NCBI RefSeq assembly: GCF_032854445.1
Contig: NC_088299.1
Span: forward strand, 3,075,001-3,139,000
Source: Liolophura sinensis
Taxonomy: Eukaryota; Mollusca; Polyplacophora; Chitonida; Chitonidae
Reading direction: 5' to 3'
DNA: 64,000 bases
The translations under genes and the position numbers were made by a program. Under the pieces are notes generated by a model. The model saw only the letters and a program-made list of their open reading frames with translations, was not told the DNA's origin and did not search any database. This document shows positions 45,901 to 53,835 of the stretch, in pieces; positions within the stretch are counted from its first letter, which is position 1, and each line of letters begins with the position of its first letter.

Positions 45901-47138
45901 AATGTGGTAATGACTGTTCAATGTTTTGAAGTATTTTTGTAAAATTTTTATTCATAATTCAAATATTAATGTTGGCATGTGTAATAGGGGAGTTTCAAGT
46001 TTGTACTTCTTTTTCACTGAAGGTAAAAAATGTCTACTGTACAACATGACTTCTTAGAAATGTTAGACAACTATTTTTTATTATATTTACTGTGACATGA
46101 GTGCCAAAAAATGTTTCCGAAAAAGTTATTTAGAATAAATGTACAATGGAGAAAATATAGGAACTGAGACTTTGTGAACTTAAGAAATTCTTCATGCATA
46201 GCGGTGTCACTGATCTACTTACAAAATGGCGAGACAGGTGTTAGGTAAATTAATGTCCACAAATGTGGCCTCAGATTTTTAACAAGTCACATGATACAGA
46301 AGCACTATTTTTACCTTTAGTAACAAAGAGTTCAAACTTGAAACTCTCCTATTAATGAATATGGAGAGCAATTCATTGCTGGTCACTGAAATATTGGTAG
46401 TCAGAGTAAATGTAACAGCCTAAAGTGTTGATTGCGTGGAAAGTTCGCTGGACATATTGGTAGTGCGAGTAAATGTAACAGCCTAAAGTGTTGATTGCGT
46501 GGAAAGTTCGCTGGACATATTGGTAGTGCGAGTAAATGTAACAGCCTAAAGTGTTGATTGCGTGGAAAGTTCGCTGGAAATATTGGTAGTGCGAGTAAAT
46601 GTAACAGCCTAAAGTGTTGATTGCGTGGAAAGTTTACTGGAAATATTGGTAGTCCGAGTAAATGTAACAGCCAAAAGTGTTGATTGCGTGGAAAGTTCGC
46701 TGGAAATATTTGTAGTGCGGGTAAATGTAACAGCCTAAAGTGTTGATTGCGTGGAAAGTTCGCTGGAAATATTTGTAGTGCGAGTAAATGTAACAGCCTA
46801 AAGTGTTGATTGCGTGGAAAGTTTGCTATGGAACGCCATATTTTAACAAATGAATGAAAAATTGTACATAGAAATAGGGAGTTATATGTAGGTGCACCTG
46901 TACTTTAAACAATGCAGATGTTTTGAAGCTGAACTACACAAAGATCAAAAGTAAGATAAAGGATTGCAGTGCTTTACATGTACAAGTATCTACTTTTGTT
47001 GGTATCATTACCATTTTCAGTGTTGAAAAGTTCCAAATGTGGCTTGCCACAACGTACCTGAGGCTGCTTGCATTGATTGGTCGAAGCCCTTCGTTTGAGA
47101 AAGTTAAGCAGCTCATGGACACTGCAGAAAAACAGTAG
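32769..47138 (+). CDS. ADCK5: aarF domain-containing kinase 5 (ADCK5), spliced gene with 12 exon positions
   Basis: Joining 32769-33082, 33490-33754, 35275-35415, 37452-37565, 38430-38561, 38935-39018, 40091-40172, 40906-41076, one of 42122-42329 or 42700-42877, 44540-44614, 45354-45449 and 47021-47138 gives an unbroken frame of 599 or 589 aa. Human ADCK5 is about 580 aa. UbiB/ABC1 hallmarks (9b isoform numbering): KLGQG (159-163), the Ala-rich loop [11 protein letters not shown] (219-229) replacing a glycine loop, VAVK lysine K240, [10 protein letters not shown] (287-296), HADPHPGN (370-377) and DHG (394-396). The N-terminus is rich in Arg/Lys with a hydrophobic segment near 67-86, fitting a mitochondrial presequence plus membrane anchor. 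ADCK5 rather than ADCK1 or COQ8 is called from the N-terminal MVGGVGRF and the C-terminal region after the DHG. Family members ADCK3/4 support coenzyme Q synthesis; the substrate of ADCK5 is not established. All introns are GT-AG. Confidence 0.93.
33490..33754 (+). CDS. ADCK5: ADCK5 exon 2 (KxGQ motif)
   Basis: Acceptor GCATTTTAG, 265 bases, phase 2 to phase 0. It encodes [14 protein letters not shown] and the family-defining [10 protein letters not shown], then [10 protein letters not shown]. Donor GTGGGT at 33755. Confidence 0.92.
33950..34229 (-). mobile_element. SINE family A, full-length antisense copy in ADCK5 intron 2
   Basis: A 27-base T run (reversed poly-A tail), then the complete body, then the tRNA head (its reverse complement reads GGGGGCCTCCGTGGCTCAGT). 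The flanks AGGACCGGATTT and AGGACTGGATTT are a target duplication. One of the best-preserved copies in the window. Confidence 0.9.
35275..35415 (+). CDS. ADCK5: ADCK5 exon 3 (Ala-rich loop and VAVK lysine)
   Basis: Acceptor TTATCTGACAG, 141 bases, phase 0 at both ends. It encodes [10 protein letters not shown] through [11 protein letters not shown] and the nucleotide-binding lysine in VAVK. Donor GTGAGT at 35416. Confidence 0.93.
35560..35823 (+). mobile_element. SINE family A, diverged sense copy in ADCK5 intron 3
   Basis: Recognisable by GATGCTGGCTTCCTCTCTGG, GAAGGTCTGCAAGCAA, GTAATGCTGGCTGCC and the AAATAAATAAATG tail. The head is heavily mutated. Confidence 0.75.
36977..37461 (+). repeat. 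ADCK5: Tandem repeat of the ADCK5 exon 4 acceptor
   Basis: Units of about 32 bases like TTTGTGTGACCCATATTTCA followed by GGTACAGTACA recur near 36977 (weak), 37121, 37330, 37360, 37395 and 37430. The last one is the true 3' splice site plus the first exon bases. A SINE interrupts the array between the second and third units. Confidence 0.85.
37160..37324 (+). mobile_element. SINE family A, truncated sense copy inside the acceptor array
   Basis: Starts at GGGAAGGTCTGTCAGCAACC and ends in a long (AAAT)n tail. The flanks CATTTTGTGTGAC and CATTTTTTGTGAC are the duplicated target, itself part of the tandem unit. Confidence 0.83.
37452..37565 (+). CDS. ADCK5: ADCK5 exon 4
   Basis: 114 bases, phase 0 at both ends, encoding [14 protein letters not shown] to FGFAWVLQ. 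The acceptor and the first ten exon bases are the last unit of a tandem repeat (about 36977-37461), so several near-identical decoy acceptors lie just upstream. The one at 37450-37451 is chosen because only it keeps homology and frame. Confidence 0.92.
38430..38561 (+). CDS. ADCK5: ADCK5 exon 5
   Basis: 132 bases, phase 0 at both ends. It encodes [18 protein letters not shown], the conserved ADCK acidic/asparagine motif, and KIHWGKTSK. The acceptor follows a T-rich tract (38398-38426). Donor GTAAGA at 38562. Confidence 0.93.
38607..38725 (-). mobile_element. SINE family A, decayed antisense fragment (intron 5)
   Basis: GGTGTTTTAAACAGCACT, GACCAGCATTACGG and GAGGAAACCAGCCAGAGCC match the body with many changes. 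Confidence 0.55.
38935..39018 (+). CDS. ADCK5: ADCK5 exon 6
   Basis: 84 bases, phase 0 at both ends, encoding [18 protein letters not shown] and [10 protein letters not shown], the strand and linker before the catalytic loop. Acceptor TCTTTATAG, donor GTAAGT. Confidence 0.93.
40091..40172 (+). CDS. ADCK5: ADCK5 exon 7 (catalytic HxDPHPGN)
   Basis: 82 bases, phase 0 to phase 1. It encodes [17 protein letters not shown] and the catalytic loop HADPHPGN. Donor GTAAGT at 40173; the Ile codon is completed by exon 8. Confidence 0.93.
40571..40712 (-). mobile_element. SINE family A, truncated antisense copy (intron 7)
   Basis: TTTATTTGATTTGTGTTTTA, then ACGACGGCGGCC-like core and AACCATCCGCAGCTTGCTGG. 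It lacks the tRNA head. Confidence 0.82.
40906..41076 (+). CDS. ADCK5: ADCK5 exon 8 (metal-binding DHG)
   Basis: 171 bases, phase 1 to phase 1. It encodes [20 protein letters not shown], where DHG replaces DFG as in the UbiB family, and the helix ending SRELGVE. The last base, G, begins an Asp codon that either exon 9a (AC) or 9b (AT) can complete. Donor GTGAGC. Confidence 0.93.
41184..41430 (-). mobile_element. SINE family A, antisense copy (intron 8)
   Basis: Reversed AAAT tail, diverged body, head end GTGGATGGCCCC. Flanks GTTTCAGTTA and GTTTCAGCTA suggest target duplication. Confidence 0.78.
41744..41975 (+). mobile_element. SINE family A, full-length sense copy (intron 8, just before exon 9a)
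   Basis: Head GGGGCCTCCATGGCTGAGAC, B-box region GAGTTTAATTCTAGCTC, body, and a tail ending GGTAAATAGATAAATC. It ends about 150 bases before exon 9a. Confidence 0.83.
42122..42329 (+). CDS. ADCK5: ADCK5 exon 9a (alternative, divergent copy)
   Basis: 208 bases (3n+1), phase 1 in and phase 2 out, acceptor GCTCTCTCCATCAG, donor GTACTG. It encodes 70 aa starting [16 protein letters not shown] and ending [10 protein letters not shown], with a basic stretch KRYTKKEW. Relative to 9b it carries about ten extra residues in the middle. It is clearly homologous to 9b ([15 protein letters not shown] versus [15 protein letters not shown] versus ILLIR) with the same boundary phases, so the two are interpreted as mutually exclusive exons. 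Confidence 0.85.
42700..42877 (+). CDS. ADCK5: ADCK5 exon 9b (alternative, canonical-length copy)
   Basis: 178 bases (3n+1), phase 1 in and phase 2 out, acceptor CATTTGTGACAG, donor GTTGGT. It encodes 60 aa starting [18 protein letters not shown] and ending [10 protein letters not shown]. As far as I recall the vertebrate ADCK5 sequence, this copy matches its length without gaps and is the more conserved. The acceptor polypyrimidine tract is weaker than that of 9a. Confidence 0.87.
43313..43465 (+). repeat. 35-bp tandem repeat, 4 copies (ADCK5 intron after exon 9b)
   Basis: TTGGCATTTT recurs at 43314, 43349, 43384, 43419 and 43454. Four near-identical units contain TTTTCAGAGCTATACTTACT, each with an acceptor-like TTTTCAG and an ACTTAC. 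The last unit is incomplete. Confidence 0.95.
44226..44400. repeat. Possible dispersed repeat, family D
   Basis: Shares ordered motifs with 30822-31024 (TTGAAGACCACT, ACTGACTGTCAT). Boundaries are uncertain. Confidence 0.35.
44540..44614 (+). CDS. ADCK5: ADCK5 exon 10
   Basis: 75 bases, phase 2 to phase 2. The split Arg codon is completed as AGA after either exon 9. It encodes [19 protein letters not shown], the conserved post-kinase motif, then TIMAH. Acceptor CTACCACAG, donor GTGAGA. Confidence 0.92.
44705..44935 (+). mobile_element. Dispersed repeat / SINE family C (intron 10)
   Basis: TATAATGTGACTGGGTGGGG recurs as TATAATGTAACTGGGTAGGG at 62586, and its 3' end (CATATGATAGAAAAATT) recurs at 49657-49672. 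An old retroposon is likely; no head was identified with confidence. Confidence 0.5.
45138..45207 (+). mobile_element. SINE family A tail fragment (intron 10)
   Basis: AAGTGAAATATTCTTGAGTA, CAGCGTAAAACACCAGTCAA and an AAAT tail; the rest is absent. Confidence 0.7.
45354..45449 (+). CDS. ADCK5: ADCK5 exon 11
   Basis: 96 bases, phase 2 to phase 2, encoding [20 protein letters not shown] and [11 protein letters not shown]. Acceptor ATTGTTTTTCAG; donor GTAGGG at 45450. Reading through the donor meets a stop at once. Confidence 0.88.
46391..46831 (+). repeat. 63-bp tandem repeat, 7 copies (ADCK5 intron 11)
   Basis: ATATTGGTAG recurs every 63 bases from 46391 to 46769. Units are over 90% alike by eye and include AAATGTAACAGCCTAAAGTG and TTGATTGCGTGGAAAGTT. 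The near-identity points to recent expansion. Confidence 0.96.
47021..47138 (+). CDS. ADCK5: ADCK5 exon 12 and stop
   Basis: Acceptor ACCATTTTCAG, 118 bases to TAG at 47136-47138. It encodes [20 protein letters not shown] and a C-terminus ending LMDTAEKQ. An AATAAA at 47497-47502 is a possible polyadenylation signal; a SINE tail lies in between. Confidence 0.9.
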
Positions 47139-47235
47139 GTTATGGTTTCATTTGAATATTTTGTTTAATAACTGCAGGGTTCTTGTTACTCCTATTTTGA
47201 GGTGTGTAACAGGACATTCTTCCCACTCGTTTTCA

Positions 47236-47325
47236 GAAATGTCCGGTTTCCTCCCACCATAATGCTGGCTGCTGTCATATAAGTGAAATATTCTGGAGTA
47301 GTCAAATGAATAAATCAGTAAATAG
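47236..47325 (+). mobile_element. SINE family A tail fragment in ADCK5 3' flank
   Basis: TTTCCTCCCACCATAATGCT, GGCTGCTGTCATATAAGTGA and AAATGAATAAAT tail. It lies 100 bases after the stop codon, probably in the 3' UTR. Confidence 0.75.
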
Positions 47326-47329
47326 TTGT

Positions 47330-48690
47330 GTGATTTGTAGTTTCAAATGGGAAAAAAACCTCCAACTACATGTATGTGTCAAAACAAAGTAGATTTTGTA
47401 GTGTTCTGTTGGTGGTGTCTGTGGTATTTTACAAGATTTTGTAAGTGAGTGACTAATCACAGTATAATTACAACTGTCATTTTGAACAGCAGTCAAAATA
47501 AAAAACAACTCTGAGCACTGTTAGATTCTACCAAAACACAGAAATTTCTCCTTTAGATGGACCCTGATCTCTTCTGTGACTGGAAGACACCGAAGAGACA
47601 TCCAGCAGTTGTTTGTTTTTTTTGTTTTTTTATTTTTATTTTAAGAGGGTCGACAAAAAACAAAACAAAAAAACAAACAAAAACTGAATGAGTATACAGA
47701 TGGTAGACAGTGGACTATAGCCATCTCATGTGTAACTGATCTAAGAGTTACATTGTATTTTGTCTTTCAAATCAATTTCTTATATTGTACGGTGGCTTGT
47801 ACTAGAATTATGTAAAACTTGTTGTTGATAAACAATTTGTCCCTAGTTTAGGTTGGGCAATGTTCAGGATGTGCATGTACTTAATAGCCCTACAAAAATC
47901 ATAGGGTGCCATAGCTTACTGCCAGTTCCTTGCTTGTAGTCAGTGAGGTCACATGTTCAAATCCACACTATATTGTGTGTATTTTTTTTTTTTTTGTCAG
48001 GATCATTTTGATCTTTTTGCAATTCCTTATCACTGAGATACATGTGTGTGCCCCTGACCAGTATATTACCCTAGTGCTTCTGTGGCTTTTAATCAGGATT
48101 ACTGTCAGTTAATTGATAAATGGCCACGGTTTATTCTGGCCACTCATTTTTATCAGGAGTATCAGTGAAATTATCTTTAAACACTGGTGAAGCAAATAAA
48201 GTGAAAACGTAGAGTAAAGTTATACTGTGTGACTTTTAACAACTGCATTCAGCAGGATCGTGTAAAACAAAAAAATAAAAAGACTCATCTGTCCAAATCT
48301 CAGCACAGCCAGTACAGGTAGAGATTTCAATGTTTTATTTTTGCGTTTACCTTTTTTTTTCAGGTATGACACAATTTGATGGCAGTTGACCTTTAGATCC
48401 TGGATATACAAGTATGCCTTCAGATTTTCTTATTTATAATTCATCACTGTATTTATAAATATGTAGATAAAAGTTTTAAAAGTGGGATTTGTGTGTTCTT
48501 GTTTGTCCTTGATTTGAGTCTGTCTGCTCAACAACCTATACATCCGGCCGTTTGCTGAAGGTAACCTTTCCAATAATGACTCCTTTTAATCTTCTAGTAA
48601 ATCGAATGTTGAGCCAGCGGACATCCAAACATTTGCCGTTTTACTAAAGGGAAAACATAGTCTAAATATCATGGAATACAAAACTATTTC
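47330..48690. other. Intergenic, no gene
   Basis: Non-coding, with A/T runs. Possible AATAAA signals lie at 47497-47502 and 48195-48200. Confidence 0.4.
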
Positions 48691-48957
48691 AGGGCCTCTG
48701 TGGCTGAGGTGGTTAGCGTGCCAGAACGGCGCAATTACTCAGGAATCTTTCACCAATGCAGTAGCTGTGAGTTCCAGTCCAGCTCATGCTGGCCTCCTCT
48801 CCTGCCATACGTAAAATGTCTGCCTGCAACCAGCAGATGGTTGTGGGTTTCCCCTGGGCTGTGCCCGGTTTCCTCCCGCCATAATTCTGGTCGCCGTTGT
48901 ATAAGTGAAACGTTCTCAAGTAGGGCGTAGAATACCAGTCAGATAAATAAATAAAAC
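48691..48957 (+). mobile_element. SINE family A, full-length sense copy
   Basis: Head GGGCCTCTGTGGCTGAGGTG (A box), B box GAGTTCCAGTCC, body and AAATAAATAAA tail. Moderately diverged. Confidence 0.85.
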
Positions 48958-48959
48958 AA

Positions 48960-50290
48960 CGCATAGGCATTGTTGACATTCACAGTTTACACATGCTGTG
49001 TAGTTTGTCCATAGAGCAGCAATGTGTACCGTATTTGTCTAACGTAGTATAATTTCCGTTTTTTACGGGCCATAGTTCTCGACCGTAGTTCTTAGAATAT
49101 GGTTTAATTTTGTTCATTTCTTTGTATCGTCCCGTGTTATCTTTCACCTCCTCGTCTGCTTGCCGATGTCTCTTGCGCACAGTGTTGTGACGCACGTGGC
49201 CTCGACTAGAATTGGTGGAGAGTTGTTTAAACCGTATTTGCCTCCTTAAACATAATAACAACCCATGTTGAAACAAATGATTTATTAGGGTGGCCAACAG
49301 GTACATGTAACAAGCTAAACATAGCTTGTGCATCAGTGCAATTTCGTGAAGCAAAGTCTGTGTAATTTGCGGTTGTTCAATGTTAATATTCAAAACTATT
49401 GGACCACTAAGGGCCGCCCACATTCAGACATTCAGACCAGGTATTATGTCTAGCGTTTAAGGCCTTGCTGGATTGCCATGTGTTTTTATGGAGTAAACTT
49501 AGTGGTTGGTCATACAGCAGAAAAAGTCCACTCGAAGCAATAGAAAACCAATCCTTTCCTTCAAGTCTATACAACACAAGAGAAATACATTTATGTTGGC
49601 GTGGACTCGTCCCGCTTCAAGCGGTAACTTGACACACACCTAATGACTCCTGGTCATATGACGGAAAAAATTTAGTGTAAATGAGTGTGCTCAAATTTAT
49701 ATTTCTGAAATAGGGTGATGTCATTTAAACACTTGTAGCAAGAAAACTGAAGATGGTAGCTGAAAATTGTTCAACCCTCATGAAAAGAACACCAGTTGGA
49801 ATACATCAACGTCATATCAAAGGTCAAAACATTATATGACGTCATATATTTGACCAGTGCCGAGCTTTTTAAGTTTTTAACAGATTTCGATGTCGTCTTC
49901 AAACATTATGTTTATTTATTTATTTTTTTATTTGTTATTTGGAAGAAACCGGGCTGGAATCAGTTATTGTGTAAGTTGTACATCTCTACATGCATATCAA
50001 ATTTTAGAAGAATCCGTCCATTGGTTCTTGAGAAGAAAATGTTTAAAGGTTTTGTTCGATATCCAATATGGCCACCAAACTTCAAAACCTTAAAAGATAG
50101 TATCGGCGAGAGCTTTGCAGCCAGATTTCAAACAAATGTAATTTGTAGTTTTCTAGAGAAATTAATGACATAATGCCCAGCTCGAAGTTTTCAGCTCGGA
50201 TACCCAATAAATGTTGATGAATTACCCCAGTATTACTGTTCCTTGCGATCTTATGAAGTGCACGTCTAGAAGACCCGTGTCGTATATCTG
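48960..50290. other. Intergenic, no gene
   Basis: Includes a family C 3' fragment at about 49600-49680. No supported coding frame. Confidence 0.4.
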
Positions 50291-50299
50291 ATTTAACAG

Positions 50300-50912
50300 T
50301 TGTCTAGATAAACTGTTACGGGTTTCAAGCGGAGAATTTTGCAAAATGCTTTGCGAACTTCGGCCATTCTGAGGTGATGCATGCATCGGATTGGTACCCG
50401 AATTGGTAAATGATAAAAAGGTAATGCAGATGTGGACGGTGTTAACCCAAGACGGGAGGGAGTTGATCCGAGACGAACTGGCTCTTAATGCATAAATCTC
50501 CCAAGATTATAAAACTGGCGAAAGGCAGGTTACAAATGGCATAGGCCCCGAACACCATGACCAGACAGTAGCAGCGTTTTTGTTTTATGTACATATGGGC
50601 ATAAACACTGCACATTAACAATGCCAACAACATCGGAATTGCAGAAGATAGATAGCTTAATATAAAATGTATAGGCGAGACAAAATGCCATTGATGTACA
50701 AACACGAAATATTGAATACAGTGATTGAAGTTCTCTCCAAGGTGAAAATAGTGTACGTGAACCAGGGTGATGGGAATTATACGGCATGACGATATAGGAA
50801 CCCACGGGAACAACGATGACATAAAAAGAAGCCGGCAATAGAAACGCCATATTTTGCGACTACAAAAACCCAACCGCTTCCACTGAGTTTGGCCTGCCAT
50901 GAATGCGTGCAT
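50300..50912 (-). pseudogene. Degenerate tandem copy of the neighbouring GPCR
   Basis: Read on the - strand, this matches the receptor from about TM4-TM5 to the C-terminus. The DNA is near-identical at TM6 (MVFGAYAICNLPFA, positions about 50520-50570). It then meets TAA after VLG (near 50442), and needs a frame change to read TFLSFTNSGTNPM (TM7) and another for RMAEVRKAFCKILRLKP. The third intracellular loop present in the intact gene is missing between TM5 and TM6, and no TM1-TM3 is found upstream. Stop, frameshifts and truncation together mark it as a pseudogene created by tandem duplication in the same orientation. Confidence 0.8.
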
Positions 50913-51148
50913 TGGCTGGATATTTTAAACATTGTCTTCACTTTGCACAGAGATACTTTTCACACAAATTACAGTAACGGCTAGTATTGATTGTATAATT
51001 TCAAGTACATGTGTGTATGTTTTTGGTACTTCTGTATCATTTTTGGTACAGTGTGTAAGCACCTGCGAATAAATATTCATAAATTTACCCGTGATTTTTT
51101 TCCTTGCAATATTAAGAACTTTCCATCCGGGCTGTATTCCTGACTTTC

Positions 51149-52156
51149 TTAGCTGTCTGTTTCGGGTTTCAAACGGAGGATTTTGCGAAATGCTCGGCGA
51201 AATTCTGGCATTCTGCGGTGATAGATGATTGGATTAATGCCCGAATTGATGAATGACAAGAAAGTAGTGCCGATTCGGAAGACGTGAAACGAAGACGGGG
51301 CGGATTTGATCCGAGAGGAACTGGCGTTTAATACATAAACCTCCCAGATCATGAAAATGGCAAATGGCAGGTTACAAATGGCGTAGGCTCCGAACACCAT
51401 AGCCAAAGCAGCAGCAGCCTTTTTGTTTTTCAGGAATAGCTTGTCCGACGTGGGTTCCCTGTTTACAGTGGCAATCTGTTGACGAATTTCTCGTGAGACG
51501 GCGTTGGCTGTAAGAAAGATTTTAAGGTTGAGGGTGCCGATGATTACCACGGCGATGATAATGTGGCCTAAGATGAAGGCAATGAAGGGAGCTGGTAGAA
51601 CGAGGGTGAAAGTACAGTCCACACAGGGTGACCAACGGTTCAGTCCCAGAAGAGGCAGAGAACCATTCGCCATGGCATATGTCCAAACAGCAGTGCAGAG
51701 GATCTTGGAGCGTGTTTTGGACATGACTCTTTTATAGATGTACGGCTTCTCGATGGCGATGTATCGGTCAACTGATATTAGCATAAGCGTTGCGATGGAG
51801 CTTCCACAACTTACGATAATGACACAGTATCTCAACATGCACACTGCGAACACGATTTTGACACTGGGGAACAGGAAGATGGTGATGTGCAGAGGCAGGG
51901 CAACTAAAGCTACCATCAGATCCGAAAGGGTCAAGCTGAGCACAAAGATGTTGGTACTTGTTCGTAACTCCTGAAATCTGGCGACAGCTATCACTACCAG
52001 GATGTTAGTGCCAGACAGGAAAAGCACAAGGCATATCTCGGCAATCACATAACCGAGAGTTGACATCTGAAAACTTTCCGTAGATGCTCTGGCAATACGT
52101 TCTTCGCAATCTTCGTAACCGATAGTGTCGAAATTTCCGGCAGTTGAGTTGTTCAT
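51149..52156 (-). CDS. Class A (rhodopsin-like) G-protein-coupled receptor, orphan
   Basis: 335 aa from the ATG at 52156. Class A hallmarks: N51 (1.50), D79 in LSLTLSDL (2.50), C106 (3.25), DRY 130-132, W158 (4.50), P264 (6.50, in CNLP) and NPIIY 308-312. Seven hydrophobic segments are visible, with N-glycosylation sites in MNNST. Position 3.32 is Ile, not Asp, which argues against a classical aminergic receptor. The usual Trp 6.48 is Asn. It looks like the adenosine/opsin-like orphan receptors expanded in molluscs, but the ligand cannot be told. The frame stays open upstream; a good acceptor (ATGTTTCAG, exon edge 52244) suggests a 5' exon, so a longer N-terminus is possible. The Met at 52156 is preferred because a sequon-rich ectodomain follows. 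A decayed paralogue lies 240 bases downstream. Confidence 0.87.
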   Translation of the reverse strand: MNNSTAGNFDTIGYEDCEERIARASTESFQMSTLGYVIAEICLVLFLSGTNILVVIAVARFQELRTSTNIFVLSLTLSDLMVALVALPLHITIFLFPSVKIVFAVCMLRYCVIIVSCGSSIATLMLISVDRYIAIEKPYIYKRVMSKTRSKILCTAVWTYAMANGSLPLLGLNRWSPCVDCTFTLVLPAPFIAFILGHIIIAVVIIGTLNLKIFLTANAVSREIRQQIATVNREPTSDKLFLKNKKAAAALAMVFGAYAICNLPFAIFMIWEVYVLNASSSRIKSAPSSFHVFRIGTTFLSFINSGINPIIYHRRMPEFRRAFRKILRLKPETDS

Positions 52157-52315
52157 TGCGGGTACGAGGTTTGGTGTACGCGAACGTTTGAATCGCTCTG
52201 GACTACCGCAGTGTCTTTTGTTCCTTATCGGATGGTCTGTAAGTCTGAAACATAAACAGAAAAATTTAATGAGATATACAGACCCTGCACGACAGGCTCC
52301 TATCTGACCATGCCC

Positions 52316-52349
52316 CCCCACCACCCCCACCGACACACACACACACACA
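52316..52349. repeat. C-rich / (CA)n microsatellite
   Basis: Short C-rich tract followed by eight CA units. It lies upstream of the GPCR exon in that gene's intron or 5' flank. Confidence 0.85.
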
Positions 52350-52374
52350 ATATGTTAATGTCAACAACCCAGGC

Positions 52375-52590
52375 TGATGTTTTCTGCTATGCGACAGAAT
52401 ATTCTGTTTAATATAATATAGCACACATATTCTATTAATTCAACATAAAAAATTCTATGAGAACTGAATATTCTGTTAGAACTGAATATGATAAAGTATT
52501 ATGTTATAATTTACACAATACATTCTAGTATTACTCAGACAACTGATTTTCTGTTAAAATTAAAACATTAATTTTTTGAGTGTACAAAGA
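52375..52590. mobile_element. AT-rich palindromic (foldback/MITE) element, copy 1
   Basis: Shares TATTCTATTAATTCAACATA, TATTATGTTATAA and terminal ATTAATTTTTTGAGTGTA with 59885-60417. It is made of repeated GAATATTCTGTTAA-like blocks in both orientations. Confidence 0.6.
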
Positions 52591-52784
52591 TCAGCTACCG
52601 TCAACATATTACTTTATAGGTAGATGTGGGAGTTTTAGCCATGCCAGTATGGACACGTGTGCACGAGCGAATCCAGATTTCGCTGTTTTATTCACTGCCT
52701 TGAGACAGAAGGTTTGTGTGGTACGTGGCGAAGGTCGGTAGTTTTCCCTGGACACTCTTCAACCATAAACTTAGCCGCCTTGAT

Positions 52785-52835
52785 TTGTGATTGGTGTTTT
52801 ACGCCGTGCTCAAGAATATTTCACTCGCTCGCTCG
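52785..52835 (-). mobile_element. SINE family A tail fragment
   Basis: TTGTGATTGGTGTTTTACGC and GCTCAAGAATATTTCACT, then GCTC repeats; the remainder is lost. Confidence 0.7.
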
Positions 52836-52908
52836 CTAAGTTAACAAAAGAATTTTCAGTATTTAGAACAGAAAGAAAAACTTAACAGTTAACACATAAT
52901 TGGTACAC

Positions 52909-53800
52909 GTGCCAGAAGATTCCGGAATTGACAGCATAAGCCATCGGTTTGGCTGTACTGGTGCCCAATCTTATTTCTCTGATACACAGAGGCACGTGCC
53001 AGAAGATTCAGGAAGTGACAGCATAAGCCATGGGTTTGGGTGTAATGGTGGCCGTCCTTATTCTTCAGATACACAGAGGCGCGTGCCAGAAGATTCAGGA
53101 ATTGACGGCATAAGTCTTAGTTTTGGCTATATTGGCCGCCATTCTTGTTCTTCTCATACACAGAGGCGCGTGCCAGAAGATTCAGGAATTGACGACATAA
53201 GTCTTAGTTTTGGCTATATTGGCCGCCATTCTTGTTCTTCTCATACACAGAGGCGCGTGCCAGAAGATTCAGGAATTGACGGCATAAGTCTTAGTTTTGG
53301 CTATACTGGCCGCCATTCTTGTTCTTCTCATACACAGAGGCGCGTGCCAGAAGATTCAGGAATTGACGGCATAAGTCTTAGTTTTGGCTATATTGGCCGC
53401 CATTCTTGTTCTTCTCATACACAGAGGCGCATGCCAGAAGATTCAGGAATTGACGGCATAAGTCTTAGTTTTGGCTATATTGGCCGCCATTCTTGTTCTT
53501 CTCATACACAGAGGCGCATGCCAGAAGATTCAGAAATTGACGGCATAAGTCTTAGTTTTGACTATATTGGCCGCCATTCTTGTTCTTCTCATACACAGAG
53601 GCGCATGCCAGAAGATTCAGGAATTGACGGCATAAGTCTTAGTTTTGGCTATATTGGCCGCCATTCTTGTTCTTCTGATACACAGAGGCACGTGCCAGAA
53701 GATTCAGGAATTGACGGCATAAGTCTTAGTTTTGGCTATATTGGCCGACATTCTTGTTCTTCTGATACACAGAGGCACGTGCCAGAAGATTCAGGAATTT
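52909..53800 (+). repeat. 87-bp minisatellite, 10 copies, with one open frame throughout
   Basis: The period is exactly 87 bases (starts 52909, 52996, 53083 ... 53779). On the + strand each unit encodes 29 aa, RVPEDSGIDGISLSFGYIGR plus HSCSSHTQR, with no stop from 52900 to 53832. The first two units are diverged; units 3-10 are nearly identical. A TAA sits just upstream (52897-52899) and the first in-frame ATG is only at 53431, so a stand-alone protein is doubtful. It could be part of an exon, or a non-coding array whose period happens to be a multiple of three. Confidence 0.92.
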
Positions 53801-53835
53801 CTATTTTCTATCCTGGAATGCTGACAACGTTTTGA

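Noticed and set aside
46391-46831. CRISPR-like array
   Set aside because: Units are directly tandem with no unique spacers, inside a eukaryotic intron.
49796-50173. 125-aa frame on the + strand
   Set aside because: Phe/Tyr/Leu-rich translation of A+T-rich DNA, no domain; not supported as a gene.
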